64,000 nucleotides of DNA from RPQJ01 sp035554635 (GTDB lineage: Bacteria; Pseudomonadota; Gammaproteobacteria; Steroidobacterales; Steroidobacteraceae). Shown one piece after another: positions 7,820 to 16,657 of this stretch. The DNA lies in contig DATMIB010000003.1 in NCBI GenBank assembly GCA_035554635.1, forward strand, positions 11,329 through 75,328, written 5' to 3'. Position 1 is the first letter of the stretch. Each line of letters begins with the position of its first letter. A program made the translations under genes and the position numbers. The notes below the pieces were generated by a model. The model did no database searches and was not told the origin of the DNA. It was given only the letters and a program-made list of their open reading frames with translations.

Positions 7820-8644
7820 TCAGGTGGCGCCGTATTCGCGCGCCAGTTCATTCGAGCGGCGCGCGGCGGCTGCCACCGCGCGCGTCAAAATAGCACGCAG
7901 GCCCGCTTCCTCGAGCACCTCGAGCGCGGCCGCCGTCGTGCCGCCCTTCGAGGTGACCTGCGCGCGCAGTTGTGCCGGCTCGATGCCGGATGCCGCGGCC
8001 ATGCGCCCGGCGCCCTGCGCCGTCTCGAGGCAAAGCGTGCGCGCCGTCACGGGATCGAGGCCGAGTTCGACAGCCGCGGCCTGCAGCACTTCGATCAGCA
8101 GGAAGAAGTACGCAGGACCGGTGCCGGACACCGCGGTCACCGCGTCCATCTGTTCTTCCGCCGGGACCCAGACCGTGCGTCCGCAGGCCGAGAGGATCGC
8201 CTCGGCATCGGCCCGCGCTTCGGCGCCGACTTCATCGCCCGCGTACAGTGCGGAGACACCCGCGTCGATCAGCGCGGGCAGGTTCGGCATCGTCCGCACG
8301 AGCGGCACGCCCGGGCCGAGCCAGCGCGCGAGGTCGGCGAGCCGGATGCCGGCCGCGATCGAAATCACGAGCGGCTTGCGCTGCGCGACCACAGGCGCGA
8401 TCGATCGCGCTGCTTCGGCCATCTGCTGCGGCTTGACCGCGAGCACGACGAGGTCGGCCTCGCCGACCGCATCGGCACCGGTCGCCATCGCCTGGATGCC
8501 GAAGCGGCGCTGCAACGCTTCGCGCTGCGTCGCGACCGGTTCGGCGACCGCGATCGAGGCGGCGAGCGTGCCGCGCGCGATCAAGCCACCGATCAGGCAG
8601 GTCGCCATGTTGCCGCCGCCGACGAACGCGATGCGCTTTTTCAT
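7820..8644 (-). CDS. proC: Pyrroline-5-carboxylate reductase
   Basis: 274 residues, the usual ProC length. It reduces 1-pyrroline-5-carboxylate to proline with NAD(P)H, the last step of proline synthesis. The Rossmann motif IAFVGGGNMATCLIGGL opens the protein; the dimer domain has VSGTGPAYFFLLIEVLQAAA and the signature VTSKGGTTAAALEVLEE. It is the second gene of the yggS-proC-yggT-yggU run, 106 bases after yggS. Confidence 0.96.
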   Translation of the reverse strand: MKKRIAFVGGGNMATCLIGGLIARGTLAASIAVAEPVATQREALQRRFGIQAMATGADAVGEADLVVLAVKPQQMAEAARSIAPVVAQRKPLVISIAAGIRLADLARWLGPGVPLVRTMPNLPALIDAGVSALYAGDEVGAEARADAEAILSACGRTVWVPAEEQMDAVTAVSGTGPAYFFLLIEVLQAAAVELGLDPVTARTLCLETAQGAGRMAAASGIEPAQLRAQVTSKGGTTAAALEVLEEAGLRAILTRAVAAAARRSNELAREYGAT

Positions 8645-8750
8645 GTGTGTCGTCGCCCCGGCCCGGCCGGACCGGGTCCACTGTGTCCAGGCCCACAGGA
8701 TACCGCCGCGCGCCGACCGCGCCTCAGGCAGGAACCGGGCCCTGGCTGCC

Positions 8751-9449
8751 TCAACCGCGCGCGCCGAAGATCGCGGTGCCGATGCGCACGATCGTCGCGC
8801 CTTCGAGCACGGCCGCCTCGAGGTCGTCGCTCATGCCCATCGACAGCGTGTCGAGCCGGTGGCCATTCGCGTTGAGTCGCTCGAGCAGCGTACGCAATTC
8901 TCGAAACGGGCGACGCTGCTGCTCGAAGCCCTGCACCGGAGGGGGGATGCACATGAGGCCGCGCAACTGCAGCCGCGGCAGCCCCTCGATCACGGTGGCG
9001 AGCGCCGGCACGTCGTCGACGGCGACACCGCCCTTGCCCGGTTCATCGGCGAGCCGCACCTGCAGCAGCACCTGCAGCGGCGGCGCGTGGTGCGGGCGTT
9101 GCGCACTGAGGCGAGCCGCGGTGCGTTCGCGATCGACCGTGTGCACCCACGCAAAGCGTTCGGCGACTTCGCGCGTCTTGTTCGACTGCAGCTGGCCGAT
9201 GAAATGCCAGCGCGCGGCATCGAGGTCGGCGAGTTCGTCGACCTTGGCGGCGCCCTCCTGGACATAGTTCTCGCCGAAGTCGCGCTGGCCGGCCGCGTAC
9301 GCGTCGCGCACCATCGACGACGGATGCAGCTTGCTCACCGCGAGCAGGCAGATCGTCGCGGGGTCGCGGCCGGCGCGCGCCGCGGCCGCGGCGATGCGTT
9401 CGCGCACCGACTGCAGCGCGGCGGGTGAGAACTGCGGAGCGGTTAACAT
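8751..9449 (-). CDS. yggS: Pyridoxal-phosphate homeostasis protein
   Basis: 232 residues of the YggS/PLPBP family, a single-domain fold-III PLP protein that buffers PLP in the cell. The PLP lysine is in LLAVSKLHPSS (the common SKTKP is SKLHP here), followed by FGENYVQE, WHFIGQLQSNK and the phosphate-binding region LSMGMSDDLEAAV with IVRIGTAIFG near the end. It is divergent from pilT, with 88 bases between the two starts, a very conserved neighbourhood in gammaproteobacteria. Confidence 0.95.
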   Translation of the reverse strand: MLTAPQFSPAALQSVRERIAAAAARAGRDPATICLLAVSKLHPSSMVRDAYAAGQRDFGENYVQEGAAKVDELADLDAARWHFIGQLQSNKTREVAERFAWVHTVDRERTAARLSAQRPHHAPPLQVLLQVRLADEPGKGGVAVDDVPALATVIEGLPRLQLRGLMCIPPPVQGFEQQRRPFRELRTLLERLNANGHRLDTLSMGMSDDLEAAVLEGATIVRIGTAIFGARG

Positions 9450-9450
9450 A

Positions 9451-9477
9451 TTGGGCTCTGAGGGCCTGATCTATACT
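9451..9477 (+). promoter_or_regulatory. Possible promoter of pilT
   Basis: TTGGGC (9451-9456) and TATACT (9472-9477) with a 15-base spacer, about 60 bases before the pilT ATG. The -10 is good; the short spacer and weak -35 reduce confidence. Confidence 0.4.
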
Positions 9478-9537
9478 GCGTCCCGCCTGCAGACCCCGGC
9501 CGCGTCCGGACCGGGAGTGCGGGCCCAGGGAGCCCCG

Positions 9538-10578
<1,041 letters not shown>

Positions 10579-10626
10579 GCCGACGCCGCGCCCAGCGCGC
10601 AACGTCAGGCCTGAGAGCGAGCACAC

Positions 10627-11772
10627 ATGGACCGCGATCAAGGCATCAAGCTCATGCAGGACCTCCTGCGCCGCATGGTCGAGCGCAAGGGGTCGGATCT
10701 GTTCATCACGGCGGGCTTCCCGCCGGCGATCAAGATCGACGGCGAGATCAAGCCGCAGACGAACCAGCCGCTCACGCCCGAGCAGGCGCAGCTGCTCGTG
10801 CGCGCGATCATGAACGACCGGCAGACGAAGGAATTCGACGCGACGCGCGAGTGCAACTTCGCGATCGCGCCGCCGGGCATCGGCCGCTTCCGCGTGAGCG
10901 CGTTCGTGCAGATGGGGCTCACCGGCGCGGTGCTGCGCACGATCAACGCCAAGATCCCGACGATCGAGGAACTCGACCTGCCGCCGATCCTCAAGGAGAT
11001 CGTGCTGTCGAAGCGCGGCCTCGTGATCCTGGTCGGCGCGACCGGGTCGGGCAAGTCGACTTCGCTCGCGGCGATGGTCGACTACCGCAACGAGAAGACG
11101 CGCGGCCACATCATCACGATCGAGGACCCGATCGAGTACGTGCACGCGCACCGCAACTGCGTCGTCACGCAGCGCGAGGTCGGCGTCGACACCGAGTCCT
11201 GGCACATGGCGCTCAAGAACACGCTGCGCCAGGCCCCCGACGTGATCCAGATCGGCGAAATCCGCGACCGCGAGACGATGGAGTACGGCATCCAGTTCGC
11301 CGAAACCGGCCACCTGGTGCTCGCGACGCTGCACGCCAACAGCGCCAACCAGGCACTCGACCGCATCATCAACTTCTTCCCGGAAGACCGGCGCGAGCAG
11401 TTGCTGATGGACCTGTCGCTCAACATCCGCGCGATGATCTCGCAGCGTCTCGTGCCGCGCGAAGCCGGCAAGGGCCGCATCGCGGCGATGGAAATCCTGC
11501 TCAACACGCCGCTGATCGCCGACCTGATCTTCCGCGGCGAGGTCGCGGCGATCAAGGAAATCATGGCCAAGTCGAACCGGCTCGGCATGAAGACCTTCGA
11601 CCAGGCCCTGTACGAGCTGTTCGAGACGGGCGTGATCTCGTACGAGGAGGCCTTGCGCAACGCCGACTCGAAGAACGAGATCCGGCTCCGGATCAAGCTG
11701 GAGAGCAAGCGCAAGGATGCGCACGCGAAGGACGACACCGGTTCGCTGCGCATCCTCGAGGAAGAAGAGTAA
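10627..11772 (+). CDS. pilU: PilT-like ATPase PilU
   Basis: 381 residues. Same PilT/GspE fold with Walker A GATGSGKST, ITIEDPIEYVHAHRNC, IGEIRDRETMEYGIQFAETG and HLVLATLHAN. It shows the PilU-type long C-terminal tail rich in charged residues (IKLESKRKDAHAKDD and a final poly-Glu). In P. aeruginosa and Vibrio PilU assists PilT in pilus retraction under load. It starts 48 bases after pilT and is followed after six bases by a second PilU-like gene, so all three are likely one operon. Confidence 0.94.
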   Translation: MDRDQGIKLMQDLLRRMVERKGSDLFITAGFPPAIKIDGEIKPQTNQPLTPEQAQLLVRAIMNDRQTKEFDATRECNFAIAPPGIGRFRVSAFVQMGLTGAVLRTINAKIPTIEELDLPPILKEIVLSKRGLVILVGATGSGKSTSLAAMVDYRNEKTRGHIITIEDPIEYVHAHRNCVVTQREVGVDTESWHMALKNTLRQAPDVIQIGEIRDRETMEYGIQFAETGHLVLATLHANSANQALDRIINFFPEDRREQLLMDLSLNIRAMISQRLVPREAGKGRIAAMEILLNTPLIADLIFRGEVAAIKEIMAKSNRLGMKTFDQALYELFETGVISYEEALRNADSKNEIRLRIKLESKRKDAHAKDDTGSLRILEEEE

Positions 11773-11778
11773 TCGCCC

Positions 11779-12939
11779 ATGGGCGCCAACCCCGACGCCG
11801 ACAACACGACCGCACCGCACGAGAAGCTCGTCGGCGACACGACACTCGGCGCGGGCGGCGCGGAGACGGGGCGCAGCTTCGTGCTCAACACGAAGCCGCT
11901 GTTCAAGCTGATGGTCGAGAAGAAGGCGTCCGACCTGTTCTTCACCTCGAACTCCCCGATCAAGATCAAGATCGAGGGCAAGATCATCCCGGTCAACCGG
12001 CAGGTGCTGACGGCCGAGCAGGTCCAGCAGGCCGCCTACGGCCTGATGAACCAGGAGCAGATCGACTACTTCCAGCAGGAGCTCGAGATCGACTTCGCGG
12101 TCTCGGAGCCCGGGCTCGGCCGCTTCCGTGTCAACGTGTTCCACCAGCGCGGCAATCCGGCGATGGTGCTGCGCTACATCACCGCGGAAATGCCCTCGCT
12201 CGAGGAGCTGGGCCTGCCGCCGATCATGAAAGAACTGGTCATGATCAAGCGCGGCCTGGTGCTCATGGTGGGCGCCACCGGCTCGGGCAAGTCGACGTCG
12301 CTCGCCGCGATGATCAACTACCGCAACGAGAGCGCCTCCGACCACATCCTGACGGTCGAGGACCCGATCGAGTTCCTGCACCGGAACAAGAAGTCGATCG
12401 TGAACCAGCGCGAGGTCGGGCTCGACACCAAGTCATTCCACCGCGCGCTGCGCAGCGCCATGCGCGCCGCGCCCGACGTGATCCTGATCGGCGAGATCCG
12501 CGACCGCGAGTCGATGGAGTACGCGATCACGTTCGCCGGCACGGGCCACCTGTGCCTCGCGACGCTGCATGCGAACAACGCGGCCGAGACGCTCGACCGC
12601 ATCATCAACATGTTCCCGCGCGACCAGCACGCGCAGGTGTTCCTCGACCTGTCGCAGTACCTGCGCGCGGTCGTCTCGCAGCGCCTGGTCACGGGCAAGG
12701 ACGGCAAGCGGTGCGCGGCCATCGAGGTGCTGCTCAACACGCCGCACGTGCAGGAACTGGTGAAGAAGGGCGACGTCGTCGGCGTCAAGGAAGCGCTGGT
12801 CAAGAGCAGCGAGAAGGGCATGCAGTCCTTCGACACGGCCCTCTACAAGCTGTTCCTCGACGGCAAGGTCACGCTCGAGGAGGCGATCGGCAACGCCGAC
12901 TCGCGCACCAACCTCGAGGCGAAGATCAACTTCGGCTGA
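11779..12939 (+). CDS. Second PilU-type PilT-like ATPase
   Basis: 386 residues, a clear paralogue of the gene before it: Walker A GATGSGKST, LTVEDPIEFLHRNKKS, IGEIRDRESMEYAITFAGTG, HLCLATLHANN. The first ~30 residues are a polar extension absent from PilU. The C-terminus ends NADSRTNLEAKINFG, the usual PilU ending. Catalytic motifs are intact, so it is probably an active hexameric ATPase. It could be an extra retraction motor, a mixed-hexamer partner, or one specialised for another pilus. Its last 14 bases overlap the end of the convergent small gene. Confidence 0.9.
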   Translation: MGANPDADNTTAPHEKLVGDTTLGAGGAETGRSFVLNTKPLFKLMVEKKASDLFFTSNSPIKIKIEGKIIPVNRQVLTAEQVQQAAYGLMNQEQIDYFQQELEIDFAVSEPGLGRFRVNVFHQRGNPAMVLRYITAEMPSLEELGLPPIMKELVMIKRGLVLMVGATGSGKSTSLAAMINYRNESASDHILTVEDPIEFLHRNKKSIVNQREVGLDTKSFHRALRSAMRAAPDVILIGEIRDRESMEYAITFAGTGHLCLATLHANNAAETLDRIINMFPRDQHAQVFLDLSQYLRAVVSQRLVTGKDGKRCAAIEVLLNTPHVQELVKKGDVVGVKEALVKSSEKGMQSFDTALYKLFLDGKVTLEEAIGNADSRTNLEAKINFG

Positions 12940-13234
12940 GTTCGCGCTCGCGCAGGATCTGCGCCGAGAGAGCGCGCAGGTCGGTCTTGGGGCGGGCCGG
13001 ACGCACGGCGTGCGGGGAGCGCGCCTCTTTCGAATACGGGTCGAAGCCCTCGTTGGCCGGCTTCGACGGCTCGACGAAGTTCTCGAGCAGCGACAGCGCG
13101 TCGGTCTGCAGCAGGTCGTGCAGGGCCTCGGGCGACTGCACCTCGGCGGCCGTGTGCCAGACCGCATTGCCGCGATCGTCGTGCACCACGCGGCCGGCGG
13201 TCGGGTTCATCCTCGATTGATTGCGCAACGCCAT
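12926..13234 (-). CDS. Hypothetical protein next to pilU (DDRGNAVW family)
   Basis: 102 residues from ATG 13234 (alternative ATG 13210). The N-terminal part reads MNPTAGRVVHDDRGNAVWH, and later EGFDPYSKEARSP; the rest is helical and charged. I recall short proteins with a similar DDRGNAVW motif and a YNPYxx element near pilU in other beta- and gammaproteobacteria, so it is probably a real conserved gene of unknown function. No membrane segment or signal peptide. Its 3' end overlaps the third pilus ATPase gene by 14 bases tail to tail. Confidence 0.65.
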   Translation of the reverse strand: MALRNQSRMNPTAGRVVHDDRGNAVWHTAAEVQSPEALHDLLQTDALSLLENFVEPSKPANEGFDPYSKEARSPHAVRPARPKTDLRALSAQILRERELSRS

Positions 13235-13256
13235 CACCCCGATCGTATCGAGCTGT

Positions 13257-13293
13257 CGCGCGGCAATGCCGCGCGTCGTGGCTCGCAGCCACG
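13257..13293. repeat. Two adjacent perfect hairpins in an intergenic gap
   Basis: CGCGCGGCA/TGCCGCGCG (13257-13265 and 13267-13275, one-base loop) is followed after one base by CGTGGCT/AGCCACG (13277-13283 and 13287-13293, loop CGC). They lie between the end of the PyrK-like gene and the start of the small minus-strand gene. The pair looks like a REP-type element or an RNA processing/termination structure; no T-run follows. I see no gene in 13235-13482. Confidence 0.45.
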
Positions 13294-13482
13294 CGCGGGC
13301 GCAATGGTCGTGTTCACGTGCCGCGGGGTCAGTAGGGGTCTTCCACAGCAGGCAACGCGAATTACCGCGAGTGGCCGCGCGGCACGGCCGTGTTGCGCGG
13401 CGTACCCGCCGAAGCGATGGATCCGGAATGGGTACATGTCGATCGGGACCGTCGATCGGCGCCGCGCCGACGGGCGACGGGA

Positions 13483-14436
13483 TCAGGCGGCCGGCGGGTA
13501 GACCGCGTCTGCCTCGAACACCGGACCGTCCACGCACACGCGCTTCATCGCGAGCGAACCGTCCGGCTGCACGACCGGCACCGCGCACCCGGCGCAGCCG
13601 CCGACACCGCAGGCCATGAACTCTTCGAGCGACACCTGGCAGGGCACGCCGAAGCGTCGCGCGACACGGGCGGTCGCCTGCAACATCGGCGTCGGCCCAC
13701 AGGCGAACATTTCCACTTCGGCCAGCGCACCCGCGTCGAGCGATTCGAGCCAGCGCGCGGCGAGGTCCGTCACGTAGCCGTGGAAGCAGCCCGGGAAACC
13801 GCCGAAGCTCGCGAGCCGGCTGCCGATGCCCCAGTCGTCGAGCAGCGGCATGCAGGCGATGGCTTCCGGCGGCAGCCCCGGCAGCAGGATCTGCGACGGC
13901 CGGGCCTTGAACGGGAACTCGATCTCCGAGCCCATCAGCACGAGCGGTTTCCAAGCAGCTTCAGCGGCGCGAGCCTTGAGGGACTCGGCGAGGAACACCA
14001 TCGGCGGGATGCCGACGCCGCCGCCGACCAGCAGCGTGCGCGGCCGGTCGGTGTGCGCGACGAAGCCCTGGCCGATCGGGCCCAGCACGCTGATCGTCGC
14101 GCCGATCGGCTGCTTGGACAGCGCGTCGAGCCCGGCGCCCACGACCTTGTAGAGGATGTCGATCCAGCCTTCCTGCGCGTTGGCGCGCATCAGCGACAGC
14201 GGCCGTCGCATCGGACGCTCGGCGTCGCAGGTCAAGTGCACGAAACTGCCGGGCGTGGCGGCGGCGGCGCACCGCGGCGCATGCAGCCGGATCACGTACT
14301 GACGACCCGGGTACTCCTGCTGCGCCAGCAGCTTGCCGTCCTCGACGAAGATCGAGCCGCGGTGCTCGCGCTCGGCGGCGGGTTTGCCGGTGGTGCGACC
14401 GGGGGCGTCGATGCTGCAGGCGGTGGCGTTCGACAA
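13483..14436 (-). CDS. PyrK-like dihydroorotate dehydrogenase electron-transfer subunit
   Basis: 317 residues of the ferredoxin-NADP reductase superfamily with a C-terminal 2Fe-2S site. The FAD-binding barrel has RPLSLMRANAQEGWIDILYK, the NAD domain has LVGGGVGIPPMVFLAESL, and FACGPTPML precedes the cluster Cys residues in CGVGGCAGCAV plus a later KRVCVDGPVF. That layout is PyrK of class 1B dihydroorotate dehydrogenases, which pass electrons from orotate synthesis to NAD. No PyrD partner is in this window. It begins 30 bases after pyrB, so pyrimidine synthesis is the likely context, but the electron partner is unknown. Confidence 0.82.
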   Translation of the reverse strand: MSNATACSIDAPGRTTGKPAAEREHRGSIFVEDGKLLAQQEYPGRQYVIRLHAPRCAAAATPGSFVHLTCDAERPMRRPLSLMRANAQEGWIDILYKVVGAGLDALSKQPIGATISVLGPIGQGFVAHTDRPRTLLVGGGVGIPPMVFLAESLKARAAEAAWKPLVLMGSEIEFPFKARPSQILLPGLPPEAIACMPLLDDWGIGSRLASFGGFPGCFHGYVTDLAARWLESLDAGALAEVEMFACGPTPMLQATARVARRFGVPCQVSLEEFMACGVGGCAGCAVPVVQPDGSLAMKRVCVDGPVFEADAVYPPAA

Positions 14437-14466
14437 GGTTCGGGTTCTCTCTGCTGTGGCGGACGG

Positions 14467-15471
14467 TCAGCCGACGCGACGGCCGGCTTCGACGTTGCGG
14501 AGCTGGACGTTGCGCACGATGGTCGCGAGCACGGCCATGCGCACGGCGACGCCGTTGCGGACCTGCTGCTGCACGGCCGACTGCGGGCCGTCGGCGACCT
14601 CGTTGGTGATCTCGACGCCGCGGTTCATCGGGCCGGGGTGCAGCACGATCGCGTCCTTGTGCGCGAGGCGGATCGTGTGCTCCGTGATGCCCCATTCGCG
14701 CAGGAACGCGTCGACGTCGGGGATCTGGCTCGTGTCCATGCGCTCCTTCTGGATGCGCAGCGCCATGATCACGTCGACGCCGCGCAGCCCGTCCTCGAGC
14801 GACGAGTAGCGCTTCGCGCCCGGCAACTCGTCGTCGCCGGGCAGCAGCGACGCGGGCGACACGAGCCGCAGCTCGCCGACGCCGAGCGTCTGCAGCGCCG
14901 TGCCGCTCGACCGTGCGACGCGCGAGTGCCTGATGTCACCCACGATCGCGACGCTCAATGCGCTGAAGTCGGCCCCCTTGCGCTGGCGGATCGTCAGCAT
15001 GTCGAGCAGGCCCTGGGTCGGGTGCGAGACGTGCGCCTCGCCCGCGTTGAGCACGCTCACGTGTGGCTGCACGTGCGCGGCGACGAAGGCCGGGACGCCC
15101 GGCTCCGAGTCGCGCATGACGAACACGTCGACGTGCATCGCCTGCAGCGTGTAGATCGTGTCGAGCACCGTCTCGCCCTTGACCCGCGAGGACGACTGCA
15201 TGTCGAGGTTCACGACGTCGGCGCCGAGCCGCTTGGCCGCGAGTTCGAACGAGACGCGCGTGCGCGTGCTCGGCTCGAAGAACAGGTTGGCGACCGTGCG
15301 CCCCGCGAGGCTGCCGTCGCGCGCCGCCATGTCGCCGGGGTGGCGGACGTAGAACTGCGCGAAGTCGAGCAGTCCGTTGAGTTCGTCGTGCGTGAGCCCG
15401 TCGAGCGTCAGCAGGTGGCGCAGGCGGCCGGCTTGGTCGCGCTGCAGGTCTCGGCCGGTGTCGATCTTCAA
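14467..15471 (-). CDS. pyrB: Aspartate carbamoyltransferase catalytic subunit
   Basis: 334 residues. It joins carbamoyl phosphate and aspartate in the first committed step of pyrimidine synthesis. The carbamoyl-phosphate loop FFEPSTRTRVSFE, the DMQSSSRVKGETVLDT segment and the HPGPMNRGVEI motif near the C-terminus are intact. The length and the HPGPMNRG motif are those of the ~334-residue class-A type that works with a dihydroorotase-like partner in Pseudomonas; no pyrC or pseudo-dihydroorotase gene follows here, where the PyrK-like gene sits instead. No pyrI is visible. The upstream gap contains a large inverted repeat. Confidence 0.95.
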   Translation of the reverse strand: MKIDTGRDLQRDQAGRLRHLLTLDGLTHDELNGLLDFAQFYVRHPGDMAARDGSLAGRTVANLFFEPSTRTRVSFELAAKRLGADVVNLDMQSSSRVKGETVLDTIYTLQAMHVDVFVMRDSEPGVPAFVAAHVQPHVSVLNAGEAHVSHPTQGLLDMLTIRQRKGADFSALSVAIVGDIRHSRVARSSGTALQTLGVGELRLVSPASLLPGDDELPGAKRYSSLEDGLRGVDVIMALRIQKERMDTSQIPDVDAFLREWGITEHTIRLAHKDAIVLHPGPMNRGVEITNEVADGPQSAVQQQVRNGVAVRMAVLATIVRNVQLRNVEAGRRVG

Positions 15472-15496
15472 GCGGAACTCCCCAGTGGGAAGTGGG

Positions 15497-15608
15497 GAAG
15501 AGTCTAGAGTCTAGAGTTCAGTCGGAAGGGGAGGCGCGTTGCGCCCAACCGCCGCAGGCGGCCTCTGTTTCCGACTAGACTCTGGACTCTTAACTCTAGC
15601 CACTTCTT
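15497..15608. repeat. Imperfect inverted repeat with internal AGTCTAG direct repeats between ruvX and pyrB
   Basis: The left arm (15497-15535) contains AGTCTAGAGTCTAG followed by GTCGGAA and GAGGC. The right arm (15561-15608) contains GCCTC, TTCCGAC and then CTCT/GACT repeats, which are the reverse complement with small gaps. Between them lies a CCGCC/GGCGG mini-stem. Low in GC compared with its surroundings. It could fold into a long hairpin in the transcript between ruvX and pyrB, or be a dispersed intergenic repeat. The right arm overlaps the last codons of ruvX. Confidence 0.6.
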
Positions 15609-16066
15609 CCTCTCATCCACGTCTCGAGCAGCAGTCGCGCGGCGTTCGCGTCGATGTCCTCGGGCCGGATCCGTCGCGACCGCGCGCCCGAACGGCGCTC
15701 GTGGCGCAGCTCGTCGTACGCGGCAGCGGACGTCAGGCGTTCGTCGACGAAGTCCACGGGCAGCCGGCTGCGCCGCGCGAGCTTGTCACCGAAGGCGCGG
15801 CAGGCTGCGGTCGTGGTGGTCTCCGAACCGTCCATATTATAAGGGACGCCGACGAGCAGCCGGGTCGGCCCCCACTGGGCAATGCACGTATCGACGGCCG
15901 TCCAGTCGGGGGTTCCGCTCCGCGACGGCAGCACCCCGACGGCCGAGGAACTCTGCGTCAGGGTCTGGCCGACCGCGACGCCGATGCGGCGCGTGCCGTA
16001 ATCGAAGGCCAGCAGGACCTCTCCACGGCCGGCGGCCGGCGAGGGGGGCGTTGGCTCCTGGACCAC
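15596..16066 (-). CDS. ruvX: Putative pre-16S rRNA nuclease / Holliday junction resolvase
   Basis: 156 residues (YqgF family, RNase H fold). The first acidic residue is in LLAFDYGTRRIGVAVG, LLVGVPYNMDGSE follows in the middle, FVDERLTSAAA is the third motif and IDANAARLLLETW gives the C-terminal Asp. In E. coli it helps mature the 16S 5' end. It sits between yqgE and pyrB in the standard order with 15 bases to yqgE. A short Pro/Ser-rich N-terminus precedes the domain, and the start codon could be slightly downstream. Confidence 0.93.
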   Translation of the reverse strand: MVQEPTPPSPAAGRGEVLLAFDYGTRRIGVAVGQTLTQSSSAVGVLPSRSGTPDWTAVDTCIAQWGPTRLLVGVPYNMDGSETTTTAACRAFGDKLARRSRLPVDFVDERLTSAAAYDELRHERRSGARSRRIRPEDIDANAARLLLETWMRGRSG

Positions 16067-16081
16067 TGCGGCTGCGTTCAG

Positions 16082-16639
16082 TCAGGCGTGGCCGGCGTCG
16101 CTGCTGAGCGAGCGCAGATCCACGCCGAGCAGGCGTGCCGCCGCCTGCCAGCGCTGTTCGACCGGCGTCCCGAACAGCACGCGTTCGTCCGCGTCGACCG
16201 TGAGCCAGGCGTTGCGCGCCATCTCCTCCTCGAGCTGGCCCGCATCCCAGCCGGCATAACCGAGCGCAATGACCGCGCTCGCGGGGCCTTCGCCCGCGGC
16301 GAGCGCATCGAGGATGTCGCGCGACGTGGTCAGGTGCATCTTTTCGGAGAACGGCAGCGAGGACTCCCACTTGCCGGCCGGCGAGTGCAGCACGAACCCG
16401 CGTTCGGTCTGCACCGGGCCACCGCGCAGCACCGGCTGTTCGTTGACGCGCGACCGCGTCGCGTCGAGGCCGAGCTGCTCGAACACTTCGCCGAGCGTCA
16501 TCGGCAGCGTGCGGTTGATGACGATGCCGAGCGCCCCGCGTTCGCTGTGCTCGCACACGAGCGTCACGGTCTGCGCAAAATTGGGATCGTCCATCGCGGG
16601 CATCGCGATGAGGAACTGGTTGGTGAGGTAATTCGCCAC
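16082..16639 (-). CDS. yqgE: YqgE/AlgH family protein (UPF0301)
   Basis: 185 residues, the family's usual length. Signature segments are YLTNQFLIAMPAMDDPNF at the start, VTLVCEHSERGALGIVINR, and LALGYAGWDAGQLEEE in the form VIALGYAGWDAGQLEEEM. In Pseudomonas AlgH affects alginate gene expression, but the molecular role is not settled. It is cytoplasmic and lies between tonB and ruvX. Confidence 0.94.
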   Translation of the reverse strand: MANYLTNQFLIAMPAMDDPNFAQTVTLVCEHSERGALGIVINRTLPMTLGEVFEQLGLDATRSRVNEQPVLRGGPVQTERGFVLHSPAGKWESSLPFSEKMHLTTSRDILDALAAGEGPASAVIALGYAGWDAGQLEEEMARNAWLTVDADERVLFGTPVEQRWQAAARLLGVDLRSLSSDAGHA

Positions 16640-16657
16640 GATGGCGACAGTATCGCG

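Noticed and set aside
13235..13482. tRNA or small RNA gene in the gap after the PyrK-like gene
   Set aside because: The hairpins there do not form a cloverleaf and lack a T-arm GTTCRA motif.
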